A stretch of 64,000 nt of DNA from Paenibacillus sabinae T27 (GTDB lineage: Bacteria; Bacillota; Bacilli; Paenibacillales; Paenibacillaceae), in the NCBI RefSeq assembly GCF_000612505.1, contig NZ_CP004078.1, positions 2,220,001 through 2,284,000 of the forward strand, in the 5' to 3' direction. Both the position numbers and the translations under genes were made by a program. Below are positions 62,710 through 64,000 of this stretch, piece after piece. The notes under the pieces were generated by a model. That model was not told the DNA's origin. It worked only from the letters and a program-made list of their open reading frames with translations, and did not search any database. The number at the start of each line of letters is the position of its first letter. The stretch's first letter is position 1.

Positions 62710-62890
62710 AGGAGTAACGAAGGGGAATTTTGGAACTGTAGGAGCGATAGCGATCGCCCGAAAGCTTTCCGGAGGAAAGCTCGCTTCGAAAGCATAGGCT
62801 GTCACCGGATTTCATCCGCGAATAGTGGTTTTAATTAAGAAATCTGGGGACAACAGCGGCCGGAAGTCCAAACATTCCTCGTAGTTACGA
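62710..62890 (+). repeat. dispersed structured repeat, copy B
   Basis: Second copy of the repeat at 57520-57665, with an extra hairpin AGCTTTCC/GGAAAGCT (62763-62780). The outer stem CCGGATTT pairs with AAATCTGG here, changed in both arms relative to copy A. It fills most of the gap 62638-62970. Confidence 0.6.
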
Positions 62891-62970
62891 CTGATATCTG
62901 ATGTAAACAATTCAAGTTCAGCTTATATAATTGTTAAAAAATTTAATAAACCAATAGGAGTGGATCATTC

Positions 62971-63948
62971 ATGTCCAAAGCACGTGTCTATGTTACATAT
63001 CCGCTGGGGGACGATATTCTCGCACTGCTTCGCGAACAATGTGAAGTGGTGATGAACCCTGAGGAGCGGAGCCTGAGCCCGGAAGAGCTGATTGAAAATG
63101 CCCGGGGCTTCGACGCCGTTCTGACCGTGTCGGCAGGAGTCAATGAGGAAGTGGCCCGTGCGCTTGCTTCGAGCTGCAAAATTTTCGCCAACTACGGCGT
63201 CGGCTACAACAACATTGATGTCGAAGCCGCATCAAAACACGGCATTTATGTCAGCAACACGCCGGATGTTCTGACGGATGCAACGGCGGATTTTGCCTTT
63301 GCCCTGCTGCTGTCCGCCGCGCGCCGGGTAGTCGAATGCGATTCGTATGTACGGGCCGGCAAGAAGAACTGGGGCCCCATGAATCTGATCGGAGCCCAGG
63401 TCAGCGGCAAGACGATCGGGATACTCGGCGGAGGGCGGATCGGCAAGGCTGTGGCGAAGCGCGCCCAAGGCTTCAATATGCGGATACTGTACAATGATCA
63501 GCGGCCGAATCCCGATTTTGAGGCCGAGACGGGTGGGATATTCACGGATAAGAATACGCTGCTGAGCGAATCGGATTTCGTATCCGTTCATGTGCCGCTG
63601 CTGCCTTCCACCCACCATCTGATCGGGGCAGAAGAGCTTGAACTCATGAAGACGAGCGCGATCCTGATCAACGATTCGCGGGGTCCCATCATCGACGAGC
63701 AGGCGCTGGTGGCCGCGCTTCAAGGCGGCGTCATTGCCGGAGCGGGCCTCGACGTGTTCGAGTCCGAGCCGGAGCTTGCGCCGGGACTGGCTGAGCTTCC
63801 GAATGTGGTACTGGCCCCCCATGTGGGCAGCTCCACAACCGAAGCCAGGGTAGCCATGGGCGAGCTGTGCGCCCGGAACATCTTTGCAGTGCTTGACGGC
63901 GGGGCGCCGGTCACCTGCGTCAATCCAGAAGTTGGCGTGAAGGCCTAA
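62971..63948 (+). CDS. D-isomer-specific 2-hydroxyacid dehydrogenase
   Basis: 325 residues. NAD-binding GILGGGRIGKAVAKRA, catalytic Arg in NDSRGPIID, Glu in GLDVFESEP and His in LAPHVGSST. Reduces 2-keto acids such as glyoxylate, hydroxypyruvate or keto-gluconate. Follows the kduD-like gene after a dispersed repeat; a sugar-acid role is likely. AATAGGAGTGGATC precedes the ATG. 63949-64000 shows no further gene. Confidence 0.9.
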   Translation: MSKARVYVTYPLGDDILALLREQCEVVMNPEERSLSPEELIENARGFDAVLTVSAGVNEEVARALASSCKIFANYGVGYNNIDVEAASKHGIYVSNTPDVLTDATADFAFALLLSAARRVVECDSYVRAGKKNWGPMNLIGAQVSGKTIGILGGGRIGKAVAKRAQGFNMRILYNDQRPNPDFEAETGGIFTDKNTLLSESDFVSVHVPLLPSTHHLIGAEELELMKTSAILINDSRGPIIDEQALVAALQGGVIAGAGLDVFESEPELAPGLAELPNVVLAPHVGSSTTEARVAMGELCARNIFAVLDGGAPVTCVNPEVGVKA

Positions 63949-64000
63949 GCAGGCACTCGCCTTGCATTGACGAAGTCTTTCCGGGGCAGCGCTCCGGGAA

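Overview
The window looks like a chromosomal segment of a Paenibacillus-type bacterium (Bacillota). The signs are near-balanced GC in the core genes, strong AGGAGG-type ribosome binding sites with some TTG/GTG starts, a secreted enzyme anchored by three SLH domains, a guanidine-I riboswitch before a paired SMR exporter, a Bacillus-type single-cluster ferredoxin, a B12-dependent ribonucleotide reductase behind NrdR boxes, and a tre operon with TTGTATATACAA-like operators. This assignment is inference; no rRNA or species marker is present.

Layout. 1-5 kb: nrdJ, the riboswitch-controlled SMR pair and a short homoserine dehydrogenase. 5.5-13.7 kb: an SLH metallophosphoesterase, then a scarred stretch (broken hydrolase and MFS genes, a DUF3311/SSS symporter pair, a C-terminally short alanine racemase with a coupled 29-codon leader, an esterase). 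13.8-18.1 kb (minus strand): a compact four-gene unit of alkanesulfonate-monooxygenase-like enzyme, atypical radical SAM protein, split-barrel flavoprotein and S-adenosylmethionine synthetase. 18.4-22.6 kb: a sugar ABC importer without its own ATPase, divergent from an AraC regulator. 22.7-27.3 kb: a heterodimeric ABC exporter and an orphan glycyl-radical activase. 27.6-32.1 kb: a lipoprotein, a standalone AICAR-transformylase-like enzyme, and an ECF sigma/anti-sigma pair. 32.3-36.8 kb: an IclR regulator, HbpS-like protein, MFS exporter, SDR and aldo/keto reductase; a shared 17-bp motif links the regulator to the MFS/SDR divergon. 37-38.8 kb: a Rieske oxygenase and a ferredoxin. 39-43.7 kb: treA-treP-treR with operators inside the promoter. 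43.7-46 kb: MarR plus an ABC exporter.

About 47.6-53.7 kb is the most unusual part: a low-GC run of small unrelated genes (DUF402, NUDIX, two GNATs, VOC, tautomerase, a Cys4 protein, several truncated pseudogenes), each followed by an imperfect inverted repeat that starts NNNNTAAC-N5-ATTC and ends CGTGAAT-N8-GTTNNNN. This has the architecture of integron gene cassettes with attC sites, but no integrase gene lies in the window. It is best described as a cassette array without a visible integrase in a Gram-positive-like chromosome. Further small genes (P-loop kinase, DUF2441-like, HAD, membrane proteins) continue the accessory region to 56.5 kb.

57.7-64 kb: a uronate-type catabolic cluster of GntR/FCD regulator, KduI/IolB-like isomerase, two tandem YhcH/YiaL-family proteins, an MFS transporter, KduD-like dehydrogenase and a D-2-hydroxyacid dehydrogenase. 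TGTCGACA palindromes lie before both the regulator and the first enzyme gene. Two copies of a dispersed, apparently structured repeat (57.5 and 62.7 kb) sit in intergenic gaps here.
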